Shown here: positions 35,243 through 43,603 of the stretch, piece by piece
How positions within the stretch are numbered: the first letter of the stretch is position 1
Layout of the letters: each line of letters begins with the position of its first letter
Assembly (NCBI GenBank): GCA_042408965.1
Contig: JBHOQN010000111.1
Location: forward strand, 1-52,541
Direction of reading: 5' to 3'
Source of the DNA: Thermogemmatispora sp042408965
GTDB lineage: Bacteria; Chloroflexota; Ktedonobacteria; Ktedonobacterales; Ktedonobacteraceae
Length of the DNA: 52,541 bases
The notes under the pieces: generated by a model
The model's input: only the letters and a program-made list of their open reading frames with translations
Told to the model about the DNA's origin: nothing
Database searches by the model: none
Position numbers and translations under genes: made by a program

Positions 35243-35321
35243 GGTATAATAAACAGAGGCTCCTGACCACAGCAATAGCAGCGGACAGGTCAGCGCTATC
35301 TTGTATAAACGGGGGCTGTTT

Positions 35322-35654
35322 ATGACCAACGATGCGCCAGGCGTGGTGCGCGTGGCTCGTCAGGTGCTCACCACCATCGTCACAAGCGCCGCGCTGCAGG
35401 TCGTGGGGGTTGTCCGACTGGCAAGAGGTAGCGAGCGCTGGCCGGCCATCGCTGGCCACGAGGTGCCACGCCAGGGAGTCGCTCTGAGCATCAAAGACAA
35501 CACCGTCAGCGTCGACCTGTATATCGTCGTAGCTTCAGGCGTCGACGTCGTCGAGGTCGCTACAGCCGTGCAGGAAGAGGTTGCTGCCGCACTCGAGCAT
35601 ATGGTCGGTATGCAGGTGCGCGAAATCAACGTCTATATCCAGGATGTGGCTTGA
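35322..35654 (+). CDS. Asp23/Gls24 family envelope stress protein
   Basis: 110 residues. Pattern APGVVRVARQVLTTIVTSAAL, GVVRLA, VSVDLYIVVASGVDVVEVATAVQEEV and MVGMQVREINVYIQDV matches Asp23/Gls24 (DUF322). Members in Firmicutes localise to the membrane via partners and respond to alkaline or envelope stress; the role here is unknown. ATG 35322 is preferred over the TTG at 35301. A TATAAT lies at 35245-35250, though its -35 is poor. It commonly stands beside nusB, as here. Confidence 0.9.
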   Translation: MTNDAPGVVRVARQVLTTIVTSAALQVVGVVRLARGSERWPAIAGHEVPRQGVALSIKDNTVSVDLYIVVASGVDVVEVATAVQEEVAAALEHMVGMQVREINVYIQDVA

Positions 35655-35757
35655 TGGATGAGGGATGTGGAGAGAGAGCGTTGTGGAATGGGAACAATGG
35701 GTAGCTTTGACAGGTCAATAGTTGCCGTAGGCAGACCAGCGATCGGGTGAAAACGCT

Positions 35758-36203
35758 ATGCCGCTAGGGATACGCAGACAGGCCAGGATGGTCGCGTTGC
35801 AGGCTCTTTATGAATACGATACCGTCCAGCACCCACCCGTCGAGGTGGTGGATCGTCATGCACAAGAGCGCAATCTGCATCCCAGGGTCGTGGACTATGC
35901 CCTTGAGCTGGTCGAGGGAACCTGTGCCCACCTGGAGGCGATCGATGCGCATATTCAGAGCGCCGCACGCGAATGGCCACTGGCACAGATGGCCCGCATC
36001 GACAAAAATATCCTCAGACTTGCAATCTATGAGATTCTGTTTAATAATACGGTACCAGCAAAGGCAGCCATTAATGTGCGGTCGAGTTAGCCAAGCTCTT
36101 TGGTAGCGAGACCTCGAGCCGTTTCGTTAACGGGGTCCTTGGCACAATATTTACGCGGGCACAACGACAGCCCACTCCAAAAGCGGAAAGTGAGGTGACA
36201 TAA
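35758..36203 (+). pseudogene. nusB: NusB transcription antitermination factor, reading frame interrupted by an apparent 1-nt loss
   Basis: NusB binds boxA RNA with NusE in rRNA antitermination. The first frame gives 110 residues (MPLGIRRQARMVALQALYEYD...DKNILRLAIYEILF, KAAIN) and stops at 36090. The conserved C-terminus continues in another frame from 36078: AVELAKLFGSETSSRFVNGVLG, running without a stop to TAA at 36201-36203, which overlaps the acpP ATG as TAATG. The break falls in aat-gt-gcg-gtc, where one base is missing from an expected GAT or GAA codon (AIN-[D/E]-AVELAK). Either the sequence is wrong by one base, or NusB truly lacks its last helices. No slippery heptamer is present at the site. 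Confidence 0.88.
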
Positions 36204-36445
36204 TGGCAACTGGCTCCGTCTCCGAGCGCCTGAAAAAGATCAGCGGTGAGCAGCTGGGCGTCGACGAGAGCGAGGTCGTTCCCAGCGCTTCTTTCGTCGA
36301 TGATCTCAACGCGGACTCGCTGGACCTTGTCGAACTTATCATGTCTCTAGAGGAGGAGTTTAAACTCCAGATCTCCGACGAGGACGCAGAGAAGATCACG
36401 ACTGTGGGAGAGGCACAGGAGTACATCGAAGAACATCTGCGCTGA
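36203..36445 (+). CDS. acpP: Acyl carrier protein
   Basis: 80 residues, acidic. It carries growing fatty acids on 4'-phosphopantetheine attached to Ser39 in LNADSLDLVEL. The ATG shares its A with the TAA of the restored nusB frame, so translation is probably coupled to nusB. FabD is encoded about 1 kb upstream and CoaD, which makes the CoA precursor of the prosthetic group, about 4.5 kb upstream. Confidence 0.97.
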   Translation: MATGSVSERLKKISGEQLGVDESEVVPSASFVDDLNADSLDLVELIMSLEEEFKLQISDEDAEKITTVGEAQEYIEEHLR

Positions 36446-36472
36446 TTTCATTCAGAAGAAGGCGGGAGACAG

Positions 36473-36537
36473 GAGGCGGCGCGATGCGTCGATGCGTCTG
36501 TTGCCAGACAGCCGGTCACACCGCCTCTCTGCTTTTT
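36473..36537 (+). terminator. Possible terminator after acpP
   Basis: GAGGCGG (36473-36479) can pair with CCGCCTC (36521-36527), with a nested hairpin GTCTG-TTGC-CAGAC (36496-36509), then CTGCTTTTT. The loop is long, so strength is uncertain. Confidence 0.45.
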
Positions 36538-36740
36538 GGCCAGGTCTGGTCTGGCCTGGCCTGGCCCTGGCTCCAGTTACGGCTCTGACGGGTGGCTTAC
36601 GTGGGGAGGGGGATGAGTGCTCACTCTCCAGCGCGTTTCGCTCCTCAAGGCTCAGGCCTCTGTCACATTGGCCCTCCCTCGTGCATCTCCTTAAGTGTCG
36701 GTGGATTTCCAGGACAGGAATCCCGTTAAAGGTTTGAGGT

Positions 36741-37565
36741 ATGGTATCTGCGGCGCAAGCGGTAGAGGCGCTCATCCATCAATACGGCTCTCTGGTCTTC
36801 CATACAATCTATGGCCTGACCGGCGATTGGGAGGAAAGCCAGGATCTCACTCAGGATACCTTTCAACAGGTCCTGAAGGGGATCGACGCGGCTCGCGCCG
36901 CCAGCGGAGCCGCGTTCAATCCGCGCGCCTGGCTGCTGAAAATCGCCCTCAATACGGTCCGTATGCACGAGCGCCGCAAACGCCTCTTCCGTTTTGTGCC
37001 GTTCTCGCGGCTCGGCGAGACGGCTCAGCGCGGCCGGGAACAGGACGGTGAGCGCGTCGCTGAACGGCTCAATGAGCAGGCCGCCCCCGTCCAGCCGGGC
37101 GGCTACGGCGCCGGCCAGAGCACTGATCCTGGCGAGCTGATCGCCGAACGTGATGCGGTCCAGCGCACGCTCCTGCGCCTGCCGGAAGCTCTGCGTGTCT
37201 GTCTTCTACTCTCGATCGTCGGCAACTTCTCGACGGCTGAGATCGCTCAGATGCTCGACATCAATGAGCCGGCTGTGCGCCAGCGGCTCTCTAGAGCGCG
37301 ACGCCAGTTCCAGCAGTTCTATGCGCTGGAGCGCGGCGAGGAGCCGGGGCAGCCCGCTCCGGCCCCAGAGCCTGCAAGGCGCTCACAAGGCCACGTGCAG
37401 CGCCCCTCTGGCATCCACAAGGGAGAGGAGACTACTACGACAGACCACAGGCAGAAGACAGGATGCGATTCGCAGCATCAGACGTCCTATGACACTCGCC
37501 TGCTCCAGGGGAGGAGACATGCACACGGATTCTATCGAGACCCTGCTATCGCGCCACTATGGTAG
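36741..37565 (+). CDS. ECF-type RNA polymerase sigma factor
   Basis: 274 residues. Region 2 (about 7-75): HQYGSLVFHTIYGLTGDWEESQDLTQDTFQQVL and PRAWLLKIALNTVRMHERRKR. Region 4 (about 140-195): LLRLPEALRVCLLLSIVGNFSTAEIAQMLDINEPAVRQRLSRARRQF. The linker (80-135) and an unusual C-terminal tail of about 70 residues, rich in Pro, Gln and His, exceed the normal ECF length; its last 16 codons overlap the next gene. The partner protein downstream may regulate it. Whether the tail is functional is unclear. ATG is preceded by AAAGG at eight bases. Confidence 0.9.
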   Translation: MVSAAQAVEALIHQYGSLVFHTIYGLTGDWEESQDLTQDTFQQVLKGIDAARAASGAAFNPRAWLLKIALNTVRMHERRKRLFRFVPFSRLGETAQRGREQDGERVAERLNEQAAPVQPGGYGAGQSTDPGELIAERDAVQRTLLRLPEALRVCLLLSIVGNFSTAEIAQMLDINEPAVRQRLSRARRQFQQFYALERGEEPGQPAPAPEPARRSQGHVQRPSGIHKGEETTTTDHRQKTGCDSQHQTSYDTRLLQGRRHAHGFYRDPAIAPLW

Positions 37566-37809
37566 CCTGGCGCCCGTGCCGCCAGACCTGGAGACCCGCC
37601 TGCGCGCGAACCTCGCACGACAGGCCGCGGCTCAGGAGAGCGCCGAGCGCATCGCCAGGCTGCTGGGAGAGCGGCGTTTCAGCCGCCGCCGCGCAGCCGC
37701 TCTGGTCGCCCTTGGCGCGGCTGGCGCTGGCGTGCTCAGCCTGAGCCTCGAAGGCCTGCAGCTCCTGCTCAACCAGCGCGATGTGACAACGCGGCCTGCT
37801 TATGGCTAG
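37519..37809 (+). CDS. Small single-TM protein overlapping the sigma factor gene, possible sigma regulator
   Basis: 96 residues; not a recognised family. The N-terminal half (HTDSIETLLSRHYGSLAPVPPDLETRLRANL) looks helical, followed by an Arg-rich stretch (RRFSRRRAA) and one hydrophobic segment (about 58-80) whose Gly/Ala content makes it a weak TM helix. It starts 47 bp inside the sigma gene with GGGGAGGAG just upstream. There is no HxxxCxxC zinc anti-sigma motif. Partnership with the sigma factor is inferred from the overlap only. Confidence 0.7.
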   Translation: MHTDSIETLLSRHYGSLAPVPPDLETRLRANLARQAAAQESAERIARLLGERRFSRRRAAALVALGAAGAGVLSLSLEGLQLLLNQRDVTTRPAYG

Positions 37810-37901
37810 CTCTGACGCGCCTTCGCCCTGCTCTCCGCTATGGGCCGGCGGGGAGAGAGGGGTGCGATCGCTACGCCCCATACCAGACCTTGTAGATCGT
37901 T

Positions 37902-37929
37902 GGTCGGTCGGTCGGTCGGCTGGCTGGCT
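37902..37929 (+). repeat. Tetranucleotide tandem repeat before tatA
   Basis: GGTC repeated four times then GGCT three times, 28 bp in all, in the leader 88 bp before the tatA start. Such tracts can change length by slippage; any effect on tatA is speculative. Confidence 0.85.
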
Positions 37930-38016
37930 GATCGGAGTGCTGTATGCCGACCAGATACGCAGCGGACGCGAGCCGGAAGCCGCTTCTTCCTGAAGCAGAC
38001 AGAAAGGATAGGTACT

Positions 38017-38367
38017 ATGATTCCCGGATTTCATGGCTTTGATCTCATTGTGATTCTGATTGTGGCCCTGCTGATCTTTGGTCCCAAGCGCCTCCCAGAG
38101 ATGGGATCGGCCATCGGTAAAAGTATCAAGGAGTTCCGCAAGGGCATGAGCGAGCTGACCCACGATAAGGATGAGCCGCTGGATGATACGCTGCCTCCCA
38201 TTCCGTCCCGGCAGGTCAATCGCCTCAGCAGCCGCGTCAAGCAGGACCCGCTTTTTGAGACGGATCTGACGGCCAGCAGCAATCAGCCACTCCACAGCGA
38301 GCCTGTTGTCGAGAGCGAGAAGGTGCGCGCTCCAGTGAGCGGTGAGGGCGAGCACCAGGCCGACTAG
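38017..38367 (+). CDS. tatA: Sec-independent protein translocase subunit TatA
   Basis: 116 residues. One N-terminal TM helix (about 8-22: FDLIVILIVALLIFG), the FGPKRLPEMG hinge and an amphipathic helix (GSAIGKSIKEFRKGMSEL) are diagnostic; a long acidic, disordered tail follows. It oligomerises to let folded twin-arginine substrates cross the membrane. AAAGGA lies eight bases before the ATG. No tatB adjoins, so this TatA may serve both roles as in many non-proteobacteria. tatC follows by 45 bp. Confidence 0.95.
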   Translation: MIPGFHGFDLIVILIVALLIFGPKRLPEMGSAIGKSIKEFRKGMSELTHDKDEPLDDTLPPIPSRQVNRLSSRVKQDPLFETDLTASSNQPLHSEPVVESEKVRAPVSGEGEHQAD

Positions 38368-38412
38368 GCTCTGGCTCGCGCCACCTCACCGCTAGTTTCC
38401 AGAGGAAAAGAG

Positions 38413-39249
38413 ATGGCAACGGGTAACCTGGACCAGCAGGACCTCATGCCCGACCTGGATGAGGCATTCTCTTTTGAAGATGAGGAAGATGGCGCCTCAA
38501 TGACGCTGGTCGAGCATCTGGAGGAGTTGCGCTGGCGTATCTTTAAGTCTTTGATCGCTGTGGTTGTGGGGGCCATTGTGGCCTTCATCTTCCGCGAGCC
38601 GATCCTGCGTTTTCTGACGCTGCCACTGCCAACGCTGGCGAACAGCCTCAAGCTTGACCCGCACGGCGATCTGGCTGGTAAGGGTCTGATCACCATCGGC
38701 CTGGCAGAAGGCTTCACTGTCTTCCTCAAGGTCTCGATCGCTGTGGGTATCCTGCTCGCAATACCGGTCATCCTCTACCAGGTCTGGGCCTTCGTGGCCC
38801 CCGGCCTCTATCGCCATGAGAAACGGGCCGCGCTACCGTTCTTGATTCTTGGCAGCATCCTCTTCGTGGCGGGCATCGCTCTGGGCTTTGTGGTGCTGCA
38901 GTACCCTGTCCAGTGGTTGATCGCCTTCGCCTCCGGCGATTTCGTGGAGCTGGTCTCAGCGGACAGCTACTTTACGTTTGTGGCCTTCTTCTTGCTGGCT
39001 TTCGGGATCGTCTTTGAGATTCCCCTTGTGCTGACCTTTCTGGCGAAAATCGGGCTGGTGAACGTCGAGACGCTCAAAAGACGACGTGCCGCCGCTCATG
39101 TGGGCCTCTGGATCGCCTCGACATTTCTCACACCGGGGGCCGATCTCTATAGTCCGATTATTCTGGGCGTCACCATGTCCTGTCTGTATGAACTGACGAT
39201 CCTCTTTATCCGCTTCTTCACACGCAGCGGTAGAGCGGCAACCGCCTGA
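38413..39249 (+). CDS. tatC: Sec-independent protein translocase subunit TatC
   Basis: 278 residues with six TM helices. Diagnostic: TLVEHLEELRWRIFKSL, the periplasmic and cytoplasmic loops with FLKVSIAVGILLAIPVILYQVWAFVAPGLYRHEKR, and FGIVFEIPLVLTFLAKIGLV, FLTPGADLYSPIILG. TatC recognises the twin-arginine signal. About 30 acidic N-terminal residues precede the first conserved block, an extension beyond the E. coli protein. It forms a two-gene tat unit with tatA. Confidence 0.97.
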   Translation: MATGNLDQQDLMPDLDEAFSFEDEEDGASMTLVEHLEELRWRIFKSLIAVVVGAIVAFIFREPILRFLTLPLPTLANSLKLDPHGDLAGKGLITIGLAEGFTVFLKVSIAVGILLAIPVILYQVWAFVAPGLYRHEKRAALPFLILGSILFVAGIALGFVVLQYPVQWLIAFASGDFVELVSADSYFTFVAFFLLAFGIVFEIPLVLTFLAKIGLVNVETLKRRRAAAHVGLWIASTFLTPGADLYSPIILGVTMSCLYELTILFIRFFTRSGRAATA

Positions 39250-39551
39250 GTCCGCTGGCTCCTTCTGCTGAGGTGCTCCGCGGATGAGGGAGGGATCGGA
39301 CTGCGGGACCCAGCGTCTGCCGCCCGCAGGAGGAGCAGGAGAAGCGACGGGGCCGCAGCTATCTGGCTCGTGAGTGGGTGGAGGCCGGCGCAAAGATCGT
39401 GCGTGCGCCGGCTGCTCCGCCTCTCGGGAGACCTCCGTGAAATTCCCTCCCCAGACCTCCACGACGACAGGGGGTCCTGTCAATTTCTGCCTGGCACCAT
39501 GTCAGCTCATGCTCCGGCGCTGGCCGGCTGAGGCTCGAGCGTGGCGGCATC
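39250..39551. other. Convergent intergenic region between tatC and an MFS gene
   Basis: No gene in 302 bp. A perfect inverted repeat GCCGGCGC (39384-39391) / GCGCCGGC (39405-39412) may act as a bidirectional terminator stem, but neither side has a T-run. Confidence 0.5.
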
Positions 39552-40952
39552 TTAGCGTATCCCTCCGGCGCGCGAGGAACCTGGGGAGAGACTCGACGCA
39601 GCGGTCAGCGCCGCGTCCCCACGGCCGAAATTCCACCAGAGAAGCAGAATCTCCAGCGTATAGCAAGCAGCAGCCAGCAGGAAGAGCGGGGGATAGCCGG
39701 GATGGACAATGATCAGCCCTCCCAGAGGGGTGGTCAGGGCGTAGGCGATCCAGTAGGCGGCCTGATAGCTGCTGTTGGCCAGACCGCGGCGCTCTGGCGG
39801 CACTATCTCCATCGAGAAGGCCTGCAACACGCCCATCGTCATGTCCATCGCCCCCTGACGCAGGGGGTAGAGCAGCATGGCCAGCGGGAGCGAGCGGCTC
39901 AGGCCGAGCACCACCATCAGCGGCAGGCTACAGACCTGCGTCAGCACGACGGAACGTGGCTTGCCCAGGCGCTGCGCCAGCCAGGGGGCCAGCAGAGTCG
40001 CCAGACCCGTGAGGGCCGTGGCACTACCATCGATCAGGCCAAACTGCCAGGCTCTGGCCCCCAGATAACGCACGAAGAAGAGGTTGAAATAGGGAATGAA
40101 CAGGCCGGCACCGGCCCCCAGGGCGAATTGCGCCAGCGTCAGCAAGACAAGCGGCGTTCGCAGGGCCTCCCACAGTCGCTGCGGAGAGCACCAGCGCCGC
40201 GCCAGGAGGAGCTGCTGACGCAGATGCGCCGCCAGGGCGGATAGGCCGACAGATGCCCGCCCCTGGCTCGCCGCCGGCAGCGCCTCCTCGCCCGGACGAT
40301 CAGGACTCAGGAGAAACAGGGGAAGCAGACTGGGCACAGCCAGCAGGCCGGCGAAGAGCAGGGAGAGCTGATAGGCACGGACGGTCGCTTGCGGCGCCAG
40401 GAGGGCGCTCGGCAGGAGCATCAAGGGGCGGTGCAGCCAGGGGAGCGCGCTGAACCAGGCGGGCAAGGCCCCACCCAGGGCGCGCCCGATGACCGAGGTG
40501 ACCAGCGTGACCACCAGGTTCAGACTGAAGAGGTGTGAACGCTCCTCCGGCCGACTGTTCTGCGTCAGATAGGGTGCGTTGACAACCAGCAGGGCCGCAC
40601 TGACGACACCGGCCAGAAAGGCAGTTGCCAGCAGCAGGAGCGCCTGACGAAAGAGAAACTGGCCCGCCCCCAGAATCCCCAGGAGCAGGCTGGACCAGAT
40701 CAGCACGTTCTTGCCGCCCAGGCGGTCAACGCAGATGCCTGCTGGGAAGATCGCCAGCGCAGCACCTACGGTGGCGGCGAACTGCACTGCCCCGATAAAA
40801 TCGGCGCGGTAGCCCAGGGCATCCAGATAGAGATTGTAGAGCAACAGAATGATCCCCAGCGAGATGCCGCTGAGGGCATTGCTGATCAGATAGAGCCGGG
40901 CATTGCGCTGGAAGCGAGCGAAGCGCTGGAGATAGTCAGCGATGAGCCGCAT
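39552..40952 (-). CDS. MFS transporter
   Basis: 466 residues with about twelve TM segments, no close relation to the first MFS protein. LRLYLISNALSGIS-like TM1 (here NARLYLISNALSGISLGII), AGICVDRLGGKNVLIWSS (loop 2-3 motif with Asp and Arg), and the second-half ERRGLANSSYQAAYWIAYALTTPLGG are typical. Start ATG 40952 (MRLIADYLQRFARF) is preferred because it gives a standard N-terminus; the upstream gene ends 17 bp inside it, so the frames overlap slightly. A longer frame reaches 41090. The substrate is unknown. Confidence 0.88.
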   Translation of the reverse strand: MRLIADYLQRFARFQRNARLYLISNALSGISLGIILLLYNLYLDALGYRADFIGAVQFAATVGAALAIFPAGICVDRLGGKNVLIWSSLLLGILGAGQFLFRQALLLLATAFLAGVVSAALLVVNAPYLTQNSRPEERSHLFSLNLVVTLVTSVIGRALGGALPAWFSALPWLHRPLMLLPSALLAPQATVRAYQLSLLFAGLLAVPSLLPLFLLSPDRPGEEALPAASQGRASVGLSALAAHLRQQLLLARRWCSPQRLWEALRTPLVLLTLAQFALGAGAGLFIPYFNLFFVRYLGARAWQFGLIDGSATALTGLATLLAPWLAQRLGKPRSVVLTQVCSLPLMVVLGLSRSLPLAMLLYPLRQGAMDMTMGVLQAFSMEIVPPERRGLANSSYQAAYWIAYALTTPLGGLIIVHPGYPPLFLLAAACYTLEILLLWWNFGRGDAALTAASSLSPGSSRAGGIR

Positions 40953-41508
40953 GGCGCACAGACTGCTGGACGGCGGCGGCCACAGGCCGACCCTCCTCGC
41001 CAGATGTCGGCAGGCTGATCTCAGCCTGAGCACCAACCTCAGCCCGGGTGACGCCCTCGGCCTGGCGGGCACGGCGCTGCAACTGCTCACGCCGGGTCAG
41101 TCCCGGCAAGAAGAAGGCCCTGGCCATCTGCTTAACCATCAACGTCCGCGCCCGCACCTCGATGACGGCCTCCGCTACGCGATCGCTGCCACGCTCAATG
41201 CGCTGATCAACAGCGCGCACCTGGCCTGGCACTGCCACAACAGCACGCACCAGGGGATTCTCCGCCAGCGGTTCGGCCAGGGGGCGTTCCTCTGCAGCCG
41301 TCGCAAGCGCGCGATTGAGACCATCGACCCCAGGACGCAGCCGCCTGACCAGCTCAGCCTTTTCGCGTACCCAGGCAAAGGCAAACATCAGAGCGAGCGA
41401 GAGTCCCAGAGCCAGCAAGACAAAGACAAATAGCTCGATCGCCAGAATAATAGCGGCAATCTCTCCCCAGGTCGCCAGTGGATCGTCTGCCAGGATCAGC
41501 ACAGGCAT
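40936..41508 (-). CDS. Small membrane protein, N-terminal TM, unknown
   Basis: 190 residues. One strong hydrophobic helix (about 15-46: IAAIILAIELFVFVLLALGL) precedes a charged cytoplasmic-looking region, partly helical, with AEERPLAEPLAENPLVRAVVAVPGQVRAVDQRIERGSDRVAEAVIEVRAR. It resembles DUF948-like or accessory membrane proteins only in general layout. It begins 2 bp after the gene at 41511 and overlaps the MFS start by 17 bp, so the three form a tight leftward unit. Not recognised. Confidence 0.6.
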   Translation of the reverse strand: MPVLILADDPLATWGEIAAIILAIELFVFVLLALGLSLALMFAFAWVREKAELVRRLRPGVDGLNRALATAAEERPLAEPLAENPLVRAVVAVPGQVRAVDQRIERGSDRVAEAVIEVRARTLMVKQMARAFFLPGLTRREQLQRRARQAEGVTRAEVGAQAEISLPTSGEEGRPVAAAVQQSVRHAAHR

Positions 41509-41510
41509 GG

Positions 41511-41993
41511 CTACTCTCCTCCGGCCTCACGAGCGCGTATGGCTCGCAACTGCTCACGGCGGCGCTCCTCGGCCCGGCGCGCACGCCCCTTCCCAAGAAA
41601 GATTTTCAGTGCCTGCTGGCCAGCCATGACGGTCGCCACGGCCCGAATGCCGGGCGCCAGTGCAAAATCACGCGCCAACTGCGCTGTGCTGCCCACCGTG
41701 GTGACGGTATGCCCGGCTGTCCTGGCGGTCTCTTTGACCACCCCCACCGTCTCCTGCACCGAGGCGAGCAACGGCCGCATCTCGTTACGTACTGTGGCGA
41801 TGGCGCGAATCAACATCATAATCGCATAGATGAGCAGGGCGATTGCAATAAGGGTCGCCGTGGCCAGAATGATCAGTGCAATATACAGTACTGCAAGCAG
41901 AACATGAAACAACGCAGCCAGGATGAAGCCGACAACCAGCAGCACCAGAACCCCGACCCCGGTCACGAGCAAGTAGCGCTTTGCGCCTTGCAT
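41511..41993 (-). CDS. Small membrane protein with two hydrophobic segments (DUF948-like)
   Basis: 160 residues. TMs at about 9-30 and 33-63 (LLVTGVGVLVLLVVGFILAAL, then VLYIALIILATATLIAIALLIYAIMML), then RAIATVRNEMRPLLASVQETVGVVKETARTAGHTVTTVGSTAQLARDF, a helical segment like DUF948 proteins, and a basic tail. The start at 41993 has GGAGGA nine bases upstream. First gene of the three-gene leftward unit; function unknown. Confidence 0.7.
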   Translation of the reverse strand: MQGAKRYLLVTGVGVLVLLVVGFILAALFHVLLAVLYIALIILATATLIAIALLIYAIMMLIRAIATVRNEMRPLLASVQETVGVVKETARTAGHTVTTVGSTAQLARDFALAPGIRAVATVMAGQQALKIFLGKGRARRAEERRREQLRAIRAREAGGE

Positions 41994-42339
41994 AAGAGAG
42001 TCCTCCCGGCAAAGATTTAGAAGCAGTTTGTACTCCATGATTATAACGCATGACGCTAAATATCGACTACCCGCAACCGCCTTCCACCCTCACCAGAGAC
42101 ACAGTCTCCTCCCATCTATACGCCTGACGACCATCTTCGGGCGACAATCTGCTCACCAGCAGGCGTTTGTAGCTTAGAAAGCTGAACACTGGCTGAGAAA
42201 TTGCTGAATCTTTTTATTGTTGACTTGCTCTGCAATCGAAGTACGTGTATTGTCAAAGCAAGAGGGCATGGCAGAGATAGGGATGAAGGGCAGAGCGGCA
42301 AGCCATGCACCAGCGGTACTACACAAGGAGGTACGCTTT

Positions 42340-42714
42340 ATGCTTGCATCGATCGCTGTATATACAATCTCCGGTGATTCGCCCCTGTTCACTCTGAATA
42401 TTGGCAGTCTCCACTGGACGGTGACCGTTGGCACCATCATCTACCTGGCAATAGCCGCGATCGCCGGTCTGCTGGCCGAGTTTATCGTTGGCTGGAGGTT
42501 GCCAGGGGGCATCATTGGAGCCATCATTGCCGGCCTGATCGGGATCTGGATTTTCACGAACATCTTCCCCTTTACCATTACCGGCGATCCCCACATCTAT
42601 GGGGTCCCGATCTTCAAAGCGCTGATCGGCGCAATCGTGCTGGTCTTCCTCTGGCATCTGGTGACCTTCGGGGCCTGGCGCCGACGCCGACCCTATTACC
42701 GCCGCAGCTACTAG
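42340..42714 (+). CDS. GlsB/YeaQ/YmgE-family small membrane protein
   Basis: 124 residues. IGSLHWTVTVGTIIYLAIAAIAGLLAEFIVGWRLPGGIIGAIIAGLIGIWIF and a final helix (IFKALIGAIVLVFLWHLV) match the transglycosylase-associated (GlsB/YeaQ/YmgE) family of three-TM stress proteins. The basic tail is GAWRRRRPYYRRSY. AAGGAGG sits eight bases before the chosen ATG, stronger than any upstream start. Its own unit, divergent from the leftward genes at 42 kb; the 3' flank holds two GC-rich hairpins (42731-42781, 42826-42841). Confidence 0.88.
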   Translation: MLASIAVYTISGDSPLFTLNIGSLHWTVTVGTIIYLAIAAIAGLLAEFIVGWRLPGGIIGAIIAGLIGIWIFTNIFPFTITGDPHIYGVPIFKALIGAIVLVFLWHLVTFGAWRRRRPYYRRSY

Positions 42715-42967
42715 CTGACGGAGAGCTGTTCGGCCTCGCCGAGAGCGCAGGGGCAGCGCGCCCTACCTCCCGACGAGGCCGAGCGCGGGCTCAGGCTCCA
42801 CTCTCATCCGGGCGCGGTTCAAGGGCGGCCGCAGGCGGCCGAACAGATCGCGCTCGTTCCCCCATCCTCCCACCAGTTCTGCAGATCCATCGATCAAGTC
42901 AGGAGGCTCTTGCCAGGCAGGGGCTTCTCACTTATACTACAGCCAGCATCGCTGGAGTTGTACTGTT

Positions 42968-43603
42968 GTGGTCTTTGTCATCCGTGCCTTTGTCACGTTC
43001 ATCACCATCATCGACCCTGTTGGCCTGGCGCCGGTTTTTATCGCGCTCACAGCCCATCTGAACGAGACACAGCGCCGCAGCGTGATCACGCGAGCGATCA
43101 TGATCAGCGCGGCGATCATTGCCTTTTTCGCCGTAGTGGGACGGTTTCTACTCGATCGCCTGGGGATCACGCTCTACGCCTTCAACATGGCCGGGGGCGC
43201 GTTGCTCTTTCTGGTGGCCGTAGAGATGCTCTTCGGGCGCCCGTCGGGAACACGTCGCACCGAGACAGAAGAAGAAGAGGCCATGACGCGCGAAGACATC
43301 AGCGTCTTCCCTCTGGCCATTCCGATGATTGCCGGGCCTGGCACCATCGCCACGACCATCCTGTACGTCGACCTGGCGATGCCCAGTCTCCTCAATCTGC
43401 TGGCAGTCGCAGCCGCCATCGCCACCGCCCTGCTTGCCGCCTGGTTCGTCATGCGCAACAGCTCCTGGATCATGGAGCACATCGGGCGCACCGGCATCCT
43501 GGTCCTCTCGCGCATCCTGGGTATTCTGCTGGCGGCTCTGGCCATCCAGTTTATTTTAAATGGCATCGTGACCTTTCTCCATGCCAGCGGGCTGGTCCGA
43601 TAG
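42968..43603 (+). CDS. MarC-family membrane protein
   Basis: 211 residues with six TM segments. FITIIDPVGLAPVFIALT (a conserved N-terminal NPxG-like DPVG segment), AFNMAGGALLFLVAVEMLFG and AIPMIAGPGTIATTILY are MarC/UPF0056 hallmarks. The function of MarC in antibiotic resistance is disputed; no role can be assigned. GTG start. The last 48 bp overlap, on the other strand, the read-through end of the tnpB frame. Confidence 0.9.
   Translation: MVFVIRAFVTFITIIDPVGLAPVFIALTAHLNETQRRSVITRAIMISAAIIAFFAVVGRFLLDRLGITLYAFNMAGGALLFLVAVEMLFGRPSGTRRTETEEEEAMTREDISVFPLAIPMIAGPGTIATTILYVDLAMPSLLNLLAVAAAIATALLAAWFVMRNSSWIMEHIGRTGILVLSRILGILLAALAIQFILNGIVTFLHASGLVR

Noticed and set aside
36060..36090. Programmed ribosomal frameshift in nusB
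   Set aside because: No slippery heptamer or downstream pseudoknot is visible at the junction; a missing base is simpler.
39384..39412. Intrinsic terminator between tatC and the MFS gene
   Set aside because: A perfect GC-rich stem but no T-run on either strand; kept only as an inverted repeat.
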